Shown here piece after piece: positions 1-14,559 of a stretch of 64,000 nt of DNA. The notes beneath the pieces were generated by a model. It saw nothing but the letters and a program-made list of their open reading frames with translations. It was not told the DNA's origin and made no database searches. Numbering within the stretch: position 1 is the stretch's first letter; every line of letters begins with the position of its first letter. Source of the DNA: Lepidonotus clava (lineage: Eukaryota; Annelida; Polychaeta; Phyllodocida; Polynoidae); the NCBI GenBank assembly GCA_936440205.1, contig OW387143.1, forward strand, positions 31,694,949 through 31,758,948, given 5' to 3'. Both the position numbers and the translations under genes were made by a program.

Positions 1-1353
1 CACATTAAAGCTTTGCCCCTTTTTCCCTGTCTAATCTTGGTTCCGTCAATTAGAGCAGACATCAGTGGGAGGTGGATCGCATCCCAGGCCATTAGTCCGT
101 GAAATAACATCAAAACAAAGAGACCTTCTGCCCCTTTTTTATCAAAGCCCTCACCGACCGGCCCTTCCGGAAGGACCCTGACTTCCGGTGCCCACCACCC
201 TTCTAGTGGCTCCCTCTAGCGGAGCCTACCTCTCATGTAGCTCGGAAGCCACTAGACTGTAATTACATCCAAGACCGCTGGTGGCTCAAATTCTTACACA
301 AGAGCCAACTAGGTTATGGAAGGACTAGGAAGCCACTTTCATGTGGCTTCCACAAGAGGGCGCTATGTTCGCCTGGTATCATAATGTGGCCGTCAAGGGC
401 CTGTGTTATCTATATACAACAAAAAGGTCGACAGACACTGTGTTATCTCATAATTAGTAAGTTAATAGAGTGAGGGAGATATAAACAGGGGGTTATTGCC
501 GCCTGTTTTTCATATGGCATCCATGCCGTAAACACTCTCATTAGATTATCCACCAGGAGGAATAGATTGTTCTAAATGTATCAAATAAATTGACTCAAAA
601 TACTGTCCACCAAGAGGTTCGCTTTACTCCAACTTATATTTACTACATATTAGATTACTTTCTTTTCACTGATACTTATAATGTTGTTTCGTTAGAGAAT
701 CTGTTTCTTTGAACACTGGAGTCTCAATAACAAATAATCAATAGTGACGTGAATTAATCGAATGGTATTGACAGGTCAAAGCTTCCTGTACTGGCACGTC
801 AAAGCATTCTGAAAGGTAACAGAAGCTGTCAGTTGCGAAATGCATTACTTTTCTGAGGGCCTTCTGATACAATAACATGTCTACCTCACACAAAGTGGGT
901 GTCATGAACAGTGTTATCGATCCTCCAGTGGTACAGAGTACTGTGGGACCGACTCGGCTGCTACCAGGCACCCCAGGCCAGCCTCCTCCAGTACGTGATG
1001 CGCCATCTCGTGTTATCTGCTCGCACTACAGGCCCCCTGTCTCCATGGAAACAGCACAGGCACATAGTGTATTCGTGTCCATAAACGTTCTATAGGTTTT
1101 TGATGATACGGAATATTGATTGAATAATCAATTCGTCCTTCCAATTCAATTCATTGAATGTACCAACATTTGGACTTTTTATTTGCTGTTCTGTCAAACA
1201 CTGACCGCAGCTTGTACCACCTGTCATTTTTTTCAATGTGAACCAGGTATCCCTAAATTGATACACGGCTGCTGAATTAACTGTATTAATATCTATTCAA
1301 CTCGGCGAAAAGTTCATTTGAAATACAGCGTGGGTGAATGACAGTTCCCTTTT

Positions 1354-1613
1354 CACACTAGATATACAAAGTGAAGCTCAATATCCGGTAAAATAGTGTG
1401 ACGTTAAGCTTTAAGTTCCATTCAGTCATCGCAGGTTACAGTACGTAAGCTCACTATACCAGGAAGGCTACTTCTATATTCACACAAGATATACAAAGTG
1501 AAGCTTAATATTCAGTAAAATATTGTGACGTTAAGCTTTTAAGTGTCATTCAGTAACCGCTGGATACAATCACATCCACAAGCCCACTACCAGGAAGGCC
1601 AGTCCTACATTCT
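1354..1613. repeat. 127-bp direct tandem duplication
   Basis: CACACTAGATATACAAAGTG (1354) and CACACAAGATATACAAAGTG (1481) start two copies that stay alignable through TTAAGCTTT and CCAGGAAGG to about 1613. Divergence is modest, so it is not very old. Confidence 0.85.
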
Positions 1614-1864
1614 TCACAATACATCTGCCACAGTCCATGCCCCCCTTTCAGAAACAGAGAGGCCTTTGGCTGGCCAATACTCCATCCACAACCACCCCGA
1701 CCCACAAATACAGCCTACCCCCACCTCCTGCTGGACAGGATCCAAGCACCACCAAAGAGGAGCCTCCAGACCGACCAGCCAGCCAACGGTCACGGCTGAG
1801 CGCCCCTGTAGTTGAACCCCCTCCCTCTTGCACCCCTGTCGCCCTTGTCCCGTGACCTTTCTGT

Positions 1865-1936
1865 GAGATAGGCGACCTGTGACCTGTCGCTGAGATAGGC
1901 GACCTGTGACCTGTGGTCGCCGAGATAGGTGACCTC
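1865..1936. repeat. 27-30-bp tandem repeat, 3 copies, with TGACCT motifs
   Basis: GAGATAGGCGACCTGTGACC starts at 1865 and 1892, and a diverged unit starts at 1922. Each unit carries GTGACCT or a close variant. Confidence 0.85.
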
Positions 1937-4900
1937 ACGCCCTGTGCACCTCACTGGGGGCGTACACCCACAATACATGTCGGACAACACAAGTACGACC
2001 CCCACGTATATCGGCCAAGGGAAATTGACTTGGGAGAGCTTTTATTGACTCTGCGCCGGCCGCACAATAGGCCGCAAATTAATTCTTTTCCAATTGTTAT
2101 TGCTAGTCGAATTTCCGCTATTTTAGTTCTTATCTGGTTCATATCAAAGCCCTAAACAATTTCCGAAACCTTATCAAAGCATTATAGTCTTATCTCCCAA
2201 TTTTAGTGAGTAACCTTGTGTGTTGGTTTTCGGCCAACGCAGCTGTCAGTTGTCACAAACAAGTATGCTGTGTTTTCTTTTTGTGGGGAGAATTCCAAAG
2301 CCAGGTGTGTGACTTTAGATGGCGGCTTAGATCCATTTACTAGGGGCAGGATATCAGCCACTGCACCTGTTGATGTGTATGACAACCAAAGGCTTGTACG
2401 GGTTTGGATTTGCCCATACAAGCAGTGCACGGACATCCGTCTTTGTTGGAATGCAAATAAAAAAAATCTGATGTGTCTAAAATTAATGTTATACTTTTTA
2501 GTATAGCAGTATTAGATTCATCGAAATGTGCTAGTATATATGAGGAGCTGATAATGGTTTGTTTTTTAAACCTCGGTTGAAAATGTGTGTGAAAGGTAAA
2601 ACATCATTTCTTCAAAACGTTGATGTATCTGACGTTGCTTTGCACAATATATACTTAGTACTCTCGGACGCCCCTTGGCAAGGCGGAAGTCATTGTACCT
2701 TTCTGGTTTGTAGACAAGCATGACTATTGGCAGTGTTCACGTCGGTAACTTTACTTGTTGCTGTAAGCTACAGAAATACTGGTAATTATTCAGGTTAGGG
2801 AAATGCTGTATCATAATGTCAACTACAGCAACTCATTGCCACAAAGTTCCTGGACAAGTTAATTAACCAGTGAAAAGCACTTTTAAACCAGATACAAATA
2901 TCCCAACCCGATGTTTATCTAAGACGCATATATGCAGCACATTTTGCATGGAGTTTAATGAATATATATAGTCAACTTAACCTCCCGTCTGTTTTTGTGT
3001 GAGCAAGTTGGACAGGGGTAACAGGCATCAAGGCATAATGCGCAAGTAAACCACATTCACCCACCGCTTGGGGCTAGGGGCTATACGTCATAATTATATT
3101 GCATCTGGTTCATTATAATAGACTAGACTGTACATCATTATACGTGTGTAGTAAAGTATCTAAACATAGATAACCCCAGGTATCCCGACCCCATGCATCC
3201 TGACCTCAGCTGGTAGACGCACTATAATCATATCACATACTCCAGTAGGTTTAGGGCCAGGCATGAAGTGAGTGAAAACTCAGTAAGTGCTTTGACCAGA
3301 TCACAGGTAACCACCCCTCGATCTGTACCTGTCAGCACAACGCCCATTGGCCCAGGTAAGTTATCTCACCTGGCCAAACCACGTGACCACCACGTGGAGG
3401 AGAGATAGAACCCTTCCACAAAGGGTGTATACCTGAGGGGGCAGTCAGATATAGTTTGGGTAACAATGGTGGGTGTAATGTTCTAAAGCAATGGCAGTGC
3501 ACTTCCTCTTAAAGCTTAAAAGGAGAGGCGATCATAATGTCCCATATAAGATTTTCCATCGTTTATGCATCAATTTATAGACCTAACAGTGTAACTGATT
3601 AGCATATGTGCTAATTTGGGAATTTGTTTCTGGTTCTTGAGTCTAGGCTCAAAAGCAATCAAAACATTGTGTAGAGGGCTACAATTATGTTTTTCAGCTA
3701 TTTTAGGAGTGGTCAGCTTGTTTGAAACCCAAAAACGATGGGCGGAAAACCCCGCAATCGTTACCTATGCCCAAAGGGTGGGTTCCCCCCGCACGAGGTA
3801 TATACTTTTGCCAGGTGTAAAGGGCGCCTCCTTTACCCCTCCTGTACCACTCCTTTACCCCTCCTGTATTCCTTCTGTACCCCTCCTGCCCACACCTAGC
3901 GGCGCCCCTTCCCACCGTTCATCACTGCCGGCCTTCCGGTCGGCATCATTCACTTCCGCTCGGCCGGCGGCGCCCTTTACTTTGGTAGCAGGCACATAAC
4001 GCCATAATCAAGGCCATGTGTTTTACTGAACAGAGCCTACTGGTTACCTGCTATACAACTTACTGTATGCGGGATAAGTTCTGTTGGAAGGTTTTATAAA
4101 GCTGCGGTCTAGGTTTATTTAACCTTTAGTTTCTTGTTTTAATCATTCGTTCTACTGTATAAATCATCAACCGTATGCTTATAATGTTGTTACTTCATCC
4201 AATACTGACTTGTAACATAATATGGAGTATAATCCTATTTTGTATAAAAACAACTCAGGTGGAACTTACATGGTGGGTGACTCTTGAGATAACACACCTC
4301 TGACAGAATACCTTACGTAAATTGTATGAGAAAAAAACACACACAGCTTCCATTGAGGAAACCAAAATACTGGAATGATTTATGGACCATGAGAACGTTG
4401 AAGTACTTGCCATTATAAAGTGAGACACGCCTGTTAATTGACACTCTGACTTCATTGAACAGAATTAGATGTACTTTAATGACAGATATGTGCAATCAAT
4501 TCAATCTCTCTCAAGTCACGTCCTTCAGTACCCAGAGTTTCATAGGTTTATTCTGACCTGGCTCTCTCCCAAGGTATGGACAACACTTGTGATCCAAATC
4601 AAGGTAACTCAAGTACTACCCTAGCACTAGTGTTCAATCTCACTGTAACTTTGTAAGTGTAAGCAGATCCGGCCTTACCTGGTGTGAAAGTCAATCATGG
4701 TGAAGCCTTAGGAGTCGGACCTCGTAAGAAATAATCCCAAAAGAGTTCGACTTATCCGCTTTGGATCCTGCCAAATCCTAACCCAAGCCCTACCTGTCGG
4801 GCTTACAGTCAAGGTGTGGGGTCTGCGTTAGGCGTGCGGCCCGCGCCACAACGAACGCTACTCCAGGGGGTGGGGCGAAAATCGATGCAACAATCCAACT

Positions 4901-5771
4901 ACAAATAAGGCATTGCCATGGCAACCCGATGGCGGTGGGCTATAGTTCCTGGTCACGACATGGTCGGCAGGTAAGTGTGATGTTGTCTATCTCTAATGGA
5001 GGAGGGATAGATTAGTGGTCTTGTTTTTTGTACGTGTACACAAAAAGACAAAGTTTGTGTTTCTATGGTGTAGGCTGGTGGGGAATAGGCAGGGTTGGTG
5101 GAGGCTGTTCTCCCTAGGGACCACATCACTGATAATTGCCATCAATCTTCCCGTGTTTTAGCTCATTTAGTAAATTACTTTCACGGGGCACTTAGCGGCA
5201 TGAGGCTTATTGGATCAATAACTAGACCACCAAAGCATGTCCCTCTGGAACGATCAATCACGTACCGCATTTTAGAATATGAAATGCCCTTGATATTTTT
5301 CTATCATAGAATTGGGAGAAAACTCCACACATGAGGCAAGATTGGTATTCACGAATATAATCAAATATTTTAACAGATTCCCCAAACATATGGTCTTTCC
5401 CGTTTGTTTTCCTTTGGTATGCTAAATGGCATATTAACCACCAGAAATCACTTGTCAGACCATTATCCATGCCACCTTCCCCCCACCCCTAAATCCCGTA
5501 TGATGATCTGATTTTTTCAAAAGTTAGAAATAAGTTGTTTCTAAAATTAGAAAGTTTCAAAACACATAGAAACCGACTGGCCACGTTATCGTGCTATTCC
5601 TGGTATAACGGCCGGTAAAAGTGGCAGGTCTATAGATCTAACTGATTGGATCCCCTCACCTGGGGATCGATAGCTGCGTCTAGACGGCCAGGTGGGCTCA
5701 GGTGGGCCCCCACTCGGCCCTCACACCTGCCTCCTGGAGCCGTCAATTATTCACCCCACTCCCCGAGCACT

Positions 5772-5867
5772 CACCTGAATGCCTTATGTAGCATTACTGA
5801 ATACACCTGAATGCCTTACGTAGCATTACCATGTACACCTGAATGCCTTATGTAGCATGTACTGGGT
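5772..5867. repeat. 32-bp tandem repeat, 3 copies
   Basis: CACCTGAATGCCTTATGTAG starts at 5772, 5804 (one base changed) and 5836. Confidence 0.92.
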
Positions 5868-8010
5868 ACAGGGTAAGGGGTGGGAGGGAGTGACACCTCA
5901 GGGGGCGGCATGGAGGTGGGGAAAACATAATTTCTGTTGTTTGTTTTTTTAATGGGAACCTTTTGGTTATTTATATCAATTTCATTATTGAAAAGGCTGT
6001 GAAGCTTCGTTTTCTTTCCTCGCGATGTGTTAGTTGTTTGGGTTTTTTTCAGAAAATATTTGGGGTATATTTGGTTTTCTTTAAATTTATGGATTTTACA
6101 AAATCTGAAAAGAAATACTTTTAAACGGGTTCTTTAATGAATAGACGGAATCAACCATATTTTTAGCAGAACCTCAGGAGCTAGGTATAGAGTCTGCAGT
6201 CCAGAAACCCTGCTATATATATGTAGCATGGTCGACATGTCTCCCTTAGCGTGGGTTGACAGCCTACACCACCCCGCTATGTGAGAGGCGGGCCGTGGTC
6301 ACAGGTTAAACGGCCCCTCGGGTAAAGGCCCGGGAAGTCCCCCTGAGTACACGTACAGCCTGGACTGGCCGAATATTATTTATATACCTGGGCCCTCGGA
6401 CAGAGTTGCCCACGGGTCTTAGAGACTTAAAATGACAAGCCAATACCTTTGGATACAATCCCTACAAAGTATACAATGTGACCAAACATTTGCTTGTCTA
6501 AGATAAAATATTAAGTTTTATTTCATTTATTTAATGTTCAGGTTATGTCATTTACTCCTTACTCTAAACTTAATATAATTGATAACATAAGCCTAATACA
6601 TGTGGTTCAAATGTAGAATCACTGCATATTCGACAGATTGATTAGCTCGTCTGAAGTCAGAGCAAAAAATGTTTTCAGTCTGCCTGTAGGTTTTACCCGG
6701 CTTAGTTTTACTAAAAATATGTTTTAGTCCCAGTTTGACTTTCAATCAGGAGCCGTTTTAATTATTCAGGTGTTTCCCCCCAGCGCCACCTGGTGCTGAC
6801 CTACATTGGCCGTCACCCATCCGTCACCAGGGTGACAGATAATGAGTCACCCAATGCCTGATCCCCTCAGGCCTCATCGGTCTGAAAGCTTCCCGGACTT
6901 GCAGGTAACAAGTCGATTAGGGGAAAACATACTTTGCCACAACAAGAACATCTATCAGTATCACGGTTATGATTTATGCCTTACACATGCGCGTGTACAA
7001 TTCAATATTTATCACTCTTAAGGTGACAAATTATAACCACGTACCTCTGAAACTGATGGGGGGGGGGGTTCTCACAAATTGTCTTTATTATGAAGTACTG
7101 CACAAAGAAATTCTAGCTGTACGAAGAAACAATGTTCTTTTAACGTCCTAAATTGAGGTTGATGTTCTTAAGTTTATTTTGAATTTCATATGACATTTGC
7201 ATTCGAAATTCCTGTTACTTGATACCTAACGAATGGCCTGTTTCAGATCATCATTATCACACAACTCTACATCACGTTTTACCCAGGAATACTCTACTGA
7301 TGAATTTCAACAATACGAATTACATCAACGTCGCTAAAAACATGCTGGTACATTCAAAACGTATATATTTCCCTTTGATGTTATCATAAACATGTGACAC
7401 ACATTTTAAGCATGAACACGTCAGTGTGACCCCCTGCTATCTTCAGTTAGTTAGTGCCTCCTCTCTCCCAGGCCATGTCGGGCCCAGGTCTATTTGTCTA
7501 CATCTCCACCCCTTGTATTAGCTGTAGTGACTGGCCGCCCCATTAGGTTAACACGTCCATTAACTTAAGGCTGGCCGTTCCTGTAGGATATTGGGTTACC
7601 TTAGGGATCTGGTCACATTTTACACAGAATCGATGCATTTAAACTCGGGTGTGTGGACACCCCATAGTTGATGACCTCCCCGAATAATACAGAGGTAAAT
7701 GCACTTTATTGTGAGACATGCAGACTATGAATTTGAATTGCACGGGACCAAAACAAGAAAAATATTTTTTCTTCATCGGTCCCTTTGAAACTCAGGTTTC
7801 TTGTTCGTACACTAATGAAACACCTATCGAGGTGGATCACATGGACTCCCTCTATTTTAAACAGGTGAGCAGCTTTTAAGTCTAATCCATCAATTCGAAA
7901 GAAATAACTAAGACATGGCAGAAGTATATATTTCACACACATCTCTGGTTACCTTAGTACCTTAGTAACCAACTTACCCGAATTCAAACCCGATTTCTCG
8001 CTCCTCCATG

Positions 8011-8051
8011 GTGACCTGACCTTTGTGCCGGTGACCTCAAGGTCATGGTCA
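8011..8051. promoter_or_regulatory. Cluster of nuclear-receptor-like half sites
   Basis: Within 41 bp: GTGACCTGACCTTTG and then the palindrome TGACCTCAAGGTCA, an everted pair of AGGTCA half sites spaced by 2. Nuclear receptors bind such half sites. Function is inferred from motif only. Confidence 0.3.
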
Positions 8052-9037
8052 TTAGGGCTTCCTCCAGGGCGTCAGTGTCGGAGACAGGTATCCATACTGG
8101 GCCAGGTAAAAGACTACTCTCCTCCAGGTGAACTACTCCAGGTTAACACACCTTAGATCCTCCAGTACCTACTCCAGGCTAATACATACTCCAAAATGAT
8201 CCGGCTGAGTAGATTAACACCCAGGAGGAACTTGTCCAGGCCTCCCACACACTACCTACTTATATAGGTTGATTGGGTTTAGCTGGGCCTAAAGTGAAGA
8301 CTTATTGGGTTGAAGCTGGTGGCCGTTCCTCCTGTGTTTTGTGTTCTGATTAGTATTACAATGGCGCTTTGTTTTGGGTGTAGGAGGTAGTGGGAGGTGG
8401 GTCGACCCTGGTAAAAACGGGGTCACCTGGGTTTCACCTGGTCAGGGCCTGCTGAACACACCTGGTAGGACTGTACCTGGTTACACCTGACTAGACACCA
8501 CTTCAAAGGGTACAGGCCAGTGATAGTGTCACTGTATGTTCTGTTGATTTTTTAAAGTTGTATTTTGTTAGAATTTGGCTTGTGCTTTTGCTGTGTTATT
8601 CCTTGTTTTTGTCCTATTTTCTTTGACCTGTTTTAGTTTTAATAAAGGTGCTGCGATTGTCTTTTTGGTTTTGCTGATTGTAAATTACCTGCAGCTAATA
8701 ATGAATCGTGCAACAAGGGTATATAAATCCTATTCAATATCGAAAGTCACTGAAGAGTTGTATACTTGAAATACGTATTTCCAATAAAGAAATTATATCG
8801 AAATAATAATGCAGCATTTGTTGTTGTCTCAAATGACCTACATTTATCCTTTGATACATCAACAGTGACGTTGATAAATTAGTGGTGATGTTGGTATATT
8901 GTGTTGATGTCGATACATCACCACTGGTGTTGACATATCCTTACGTGTATTGACGAAAGCGTATCACATAATCCTTTGGTATGTTGTTGTTCCTGTATAT
9001 ATTACATCCTGTAGATACCTGTACCTTATGCTTTCAG

Positions 9038-9240
9038 CCAGTATATAAGGTTCAGAGCCTGTAGCGGTACTTTAACTATATTGTCACCCAGTATATATGT
9101 GGTACATAGCCTGTAACGGTACCTTAACTATGCTGTCACCTTGTATATATGTTCTACAGAGCCTATACTGTACCTTAACTATGCTGTCACTCAGTATATA
9201 TGTGGTACAAAGCCTCTACTCCCGGTGGTACCGTGTTCTG
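9038..9240. repeat. About 51-bp tandem repeat, 4 copies
   Basis: Units share GTATATATGTGGTACA, AGCCTGTA and TTAACTATGCTGTCAC, with spacings of 50, 52 and 51 bp. Confidence 0.88.
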
Positions 9241-9429
9241 ATCGATGACACGGTTAGAGGTGACCGTCTGATGTATACACCCCCTCACCTCACTGCCCAC
9301 CTCCTCCTGGGCGGGGGTCAAGGTGGACATCAAAGCAGGGATCAAACAGGTAAACCAGGCTCCTGTGGTCTGCCAGATAACCACACAGGTCCTGGAGTAC
9401 TGATCGTGGAGAGTTTAAAGTGTGAGAGA

Positions 9430-9865
9430 TAGGTGGGTGAATATCTCCAGTAATGTATTGGTCAGTTGTCTGTGGATATGTCCACTAAGGCTAGGTACTG
9501 GTCAGCAGTTATCTTCAGTAACGTGCTGTCAGCAGCTGTAGTGGGTTGGATCTCTCCACTAAGGAATTGGTCAGTAGTGGTTTGTAGATGTCTTCGCTAA
9601 TGGTCAGCTGTGGTCAGTGGGTATCCCCAATAAGGTACTGGTAAGTAGATATCTCCGCTAAGGTACTGGTCAAAAGTGGTCAGTGGATATTTCTGTTAAC
9701 ATACTGGTCAGCATGCTCAGTAGATATATCCGTCCAGGAACTGGCAGAGAGAATTATATCTCTCTGGTACTGGTCAGGAACTGTCAGTAAATATTCCCAC
9801 CAAGGTACTAGTCAGTTATGGTCAGTAGACATCCCCGCTCAGGAACTGGTCAGCGGCTGGACCAT
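9430..9865. repeat. Degenerate tandem repeat with TACTGGTCAG motif
   Basis: About ten variants of a 40-50 bp unit built from TATCTCCGCTAAGGTACTGG and TCAGTAGTGGTCAGT. Copies differ widely, so the array is old. It follows the 51-bp array after about 190 bp. Confidence 0.8.
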
Positions 9866-10110
9866 CCGGCCTAACTGACCACTCAGGTTAAGGGGCGCAG
9901 GCCTCAACTAGACACACAGACCTTGACCCACACCTAACAACGCACAAATTCCTGTCAGCCTCTCCACCCCACGTCCATCACTAATCCACACCCACAGATC
10001 CCCCCTTTATCCACGCCTCGTCGGATTAGCCGGTCGTGGGATCCAAGGGGCTTAGCCAGGCCTTGGTCCCCCACCTTTCATCCCTACTGCTAATAGCTGT
10101 GTCCGCTGGT

Positions 10111-10297
10111 AATGGGTGGTGTGAACTTTTACGGTAATCCTAATGGTGAAAGGCTGTAATGGGTGGCTGGAACGTTTACGGTAATCCTAATGGTGAAAGG
10201 CAGTAATGGGTGGCCGGAACGTTTACGGTAATCCTAATGGTGAAAGGCTGTAATGGGAGACCGGAACGTTTACGGTAATCCTAATGGTGATAGGCTG
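10111..10297. repeat. 47-bp tandem repeat, 4 copies
   Basis: AATGGGTGG...GTTTACGGTAATCCTAATGG starts at 10111, 10158, 10205 and 10252 with an exact 47-bp period and few mismatches. Confidence 0.95.
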
Positions 10298-13200
10298 ATT
10301 GCAGTTAATGCAAACGCCAGTGTTAAATGGTCCATTCAGCCCGGAGTAGATCGGAAAGATCCGGCTTTATCGGAGGCAGCCTACAGGAGTAGTGGTCGCG
10401 CCTAATTAAATCGCATTGATTACCTGGGCGTACAGGTAGACCTATAGGTAGGTCCGGGCAGGTATAGGCGTGAGAACTGGAAGGGGTGGGTCAGTACTAG
10501 GAGTATAGAAGTAGGGGTTTGGTCGTTAGGTGTGTTCTACCTGCCTCCCACTCCCTATAGACTGTAGCAGGCAGAGGGGGCAATGTGTATCCAGCCACTC
10601 GGTATTGACTGACTAAGTTGACATGCAAACACCACCCGACCCAGGTTAGATCAGGACCCTGCTATAACGTATATCTGTGGCCGACAACTGTTTGGATCCG
10701 GTTGTGGTCATGTTTTGATTCTTTATAAGTTAATGGCTCAGACCCTTAATGATAAACTTTTGTTGCATATATGATACAATAATATTGCACGTCTTACTAT
10801 CCTGCAGTATGTTATGTCTGTAAATTATGTGTGGCAATCAATTGTTTGGTTCTCATACAGAATTCATGAATACGGAGACCCTATGAATGGAACATGTTAT
10901 ATGAATCCGGGATGCACCTTATTGTGGAGATTTATTTACCTATTATTCTCGTATAGAGATGTGGTGCATACAGACGACTGTAATCCTCTACGTATATAAA
11001 TCCTATACATAACCACCAGTGGAGATCCTGTTCACTTTTATGATAGACGAGGTGTCCTTAGCACTGCCTCCCTGAGCGATCCTTATAAATTTTGGAGATT
11101 AATGCATATTATTATACAGATGCGGTGCATATCCGATTCTGTATTGTAAATCATCTGCATATCTGTCAACGAAAATTATGTGTGGATATATCCTTATCAC
11201 AGCCTCCCTGAACCCATCTGCATCTCCTTATGAATTGTAGAGATTAATGCACCTGAAATGAAGACATTCATTTACACTATTCGACAAATGCTGTCCATAT
11301 CCCTTGCTGTAAATCTTCTACATATTCACCCATGTAAATATTGTCCACACATGTATGTATATACGTTTAGATATGTCCGTATCCCTGCCCACCTGAGCCC
11401 ACCTGCGTCCACTCACTGCGTCCCTCCTCCAGGTGCGGCGGGGGTCAGGGGGGTCCGACAGGTAGGTCACACTTTGATCTCAGGCCCACCTGGTGCTACC
11501 TGGTGCCCCCTCCAGTACCTGACAGGGTCGGCGTTGTCCTGGAGGAGAGGTGTCACACACTGCTGAGGCAACCCCCAACAAACTGGGCCACCACCACTAT
11601 AGCACCACCACCACTATGACAGCAGTCGCAGCATCTGTCACCGACCGGCCTGTATCAGGTATTGGTATACTACAGGTGGTATAAAGGTGAGAGGCGGCTC
11701 CCACTACACCTTGATGATGGTACCATATGGAGAACACCTTGTTGGTAACGGAGTGTTGGGAGGAGACAGACTGGGACCCCTTTGATACAGCAGCACTGGC
11801 CGGTGGTGGTGGTGGTGTGTGGGAGCATCAAGGCCCAGCTGTAGACCTCACTGACTATATGGGTCAGGTGAGAGGGCGGACAGGTAGGCCGGGGGTGGGG
11901 AGAGGACAGGTGGGTAAGGTGGGGGGTTGGATCCCTACTACCTGGAGGTATGGGGGGGGGGGGGGGTCGGCCTCAGGGGACCCCTTCTGTCAACAGGTGT
12001 TCCCACGCCCCCAGCTCTTATCACCTGTGAAATCTCAAACTAGTATCTGAAATATTTTATTTTATTTTCAAATAAAAAAAGATCTTGCAAATTTCTGAAT
12101 GGATGAAAATTTATCATGAAAGTACCTAGGGTGTATTGTATATGATCAGTGTTAAACTCAGCGGCCGGCAGCTTGCTCTACTCAAGTGAAGTTCATCTAC
12201 GGATGGTAGCTCCCTGAGAGCCCGTTTGTCACGTAAGGCCCCGACAGGTGACAGTTCTTAAGGTAACCTTCACAGACCTAACGGTTGATACTGTTTCAAC
12301 GCTTGAGTTTAACATGTTCTCATCTCAACAAAAAGGTGCTTTTTTCAATGCTATACCGGACTGATTTGATAATCAGGTGTGACTTCACTATGCCTGGACC
12401 ATGGCAAATTTCATCTAGGTTCATTAGATATATATAGATCGTTATCTGATACCGAGAGTTAACTATTGAAAAAATGAAAAGAGAAAAAAAAGAGAAAAAA
12501 AATATGACCTTATATGTTTAATCAGAATTGGGGTTGAAATATACCTGCAGCCAATACTAACCCGATGCTTCATACATCCCAGAATATGACAAATAATAGA
12601 GTATTAATGACATGTCGACCCCTGGTACGAGTGGACCTAGGTGGATTAGAACCTAGGGTTGGCCAGGTGGGGGCAAACAGTAGACAGGACGCGACCACTG
12701 TTTGTTGGGCCCTGTCTGGGCACACATCACTTTCTGCCGACAACAAACTCCAGATTTTTAACTCCAGGTGCTGTCTGCTGCTCCTCCTGGAGGGTATCTG
12801 GGGGTATTGGGGGTGTGGGTTACATCTGGGGGCACACCTGTTCGCCTCCCCATCCAGGGCTTGTGTTCCGACGACAGAATGACGGCTCCCCTAATACAGG
12901 TACATCATGAAGGTTGACATTTTCAGGTGTATACACTTTCGTGGATAAAGCAAAATAACTTTTTTTTCTCAAAACACAAATTTGCGTTTAAAACGCCATT
13001 ATTCCATTGTATGATATAAATATACATGAAATACATAATTTCGCGGATTTTTGTTAATTAAGTGAAAGTATGCAGCTGGAATAGAAATATGTTTTCTGTA
13101 AACTTCATGGCGGGGATAAATCTATTTGCTTCTTTACTCATTGGTGAAAGGACAAGATAAACTCCGGCTCTCCATATTAAGTGGGATGTTAGTCAGTGTG

Positions 13201-14521
13201 TCACCCAACACCCGCGGCCCAGCATGAATACCTCCCCGGCCCACGTTGGGTAACACTCCGCCACATCCTGAATGTTAAAGACTTACGTAGTGGGGAAGGT
13301 ATGGCGACAAGTGGCAGTGTAACACTACTATATATACCTGGCAAACGGTCCATGGAGAAAAGGACTTCTTTACTTTAAGGCCAAGTAAGGTAATTAACAG
13401 AGATTTTGTGATATACACTAAGTTATGACCATAATAATTATATTCTTAACTCTGCAGGGCGTGCTGTCAGATTTCACTTTTAAATCCGAGTTTTCCCTCT
13501 CCTACATTAATTTTTCCCGTCTCAAAATTACACTGCAAAAAGTCTTATGCCAATTTCCTAGAATCAGGAACCTGGGCTTACAAAATCCACAGTTTCTCTT
13601 GTTTTGGGACAAATTTTCAATTTCCTACATTTTCCCTGACAGCTATTTTTTCCTGTTTTTCCCCTCTTTTCTTAGAGCAGTGGTCACTCTGTCACTGTTT
13701 TACCGAAGGTCCCTTGTCAAAATAAAGTGTCACCAGTTGTGGCGAGGCTGGGGCAGAAAGGCGACTGTGGCAGTGGTAAGGTGCTAAGGGAAACAAGTTT
13801 CACTATACGGGTAACCGGGTTGTACGGTACCCCTCTTAATCTACTTCACACACGCACATTCCCTGTAGGAGGCCAAGAGGTAAACTATCATGACCACAAA
13901 GATAGCCAGAAACAGTTCAAATAATAGCATTTTTATCATTCCCATCTGCTGACAAATAACGCAAATGGTACACCTGAAGGTTAAAAAGTACAAGCATACT
14001 CTGGCAGGTAAACGTTCAACAGTATGCACTGTTAAAAATACATAAAGTGAACAAAAATGAACAGCTTTCGTTACGTGACTATCAGCCATTGGCGTTATTC
14101 CAGATTCCACAATGCTTTCAATTGGGTTCAAATCGGGCATGGCTGAATTATTTGTTGTGTTCCATCCCAAACAAACGGTTCGTACTCCGATAAAAGTCCA
14201 CACTTTGATATACAATCAACAACCAGCAGCGTGCTGTGGATCGGTCGGATATGGGGAGTTTTTTTGGCCCTGTTTGCATACACAGCTTGCCAAATGAGAA
14301 CAAACACACCAAGTTAAAGTTCAGGTTTACTCTGCCTTTAAGTGCCCGGGGGCTCTCACAATGTTTGGCTATCAAACCCGGCTGGGTCGTTCAGGGAGGC
14401 ATTAAGGAGACGTTTAAACGCACTTTTTCTCATACTTAAGGCTACTTTTGGTACAAAAGGAAAGAGCTGATTACGCCTGGGTTATCGCATGGTGCAATGA
14501 ATGCCATTGTACCAGACTATT

Positions 14522-14559
14522 GCATTGTACCAGCCTATTGTACCAGTTTGGTACAATGC
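14522..14559. repeat. Perfect 11-bp inverted repeat (hairpin)
   Basis: GCATTGTACCA (14522-14532) and TGGTACAATGC (14549-14559) are exact reverse complements around a 16-nt loop. Further TTGTACCAG copies just upstream allow alternative pairings. Confidence 0.75.

Noticed and set aside
10111-10297. CRISPR-like array
   Set aside because: The 47-bp units are contiguous with no spacers and the host is an animal; it is a minisatellite.
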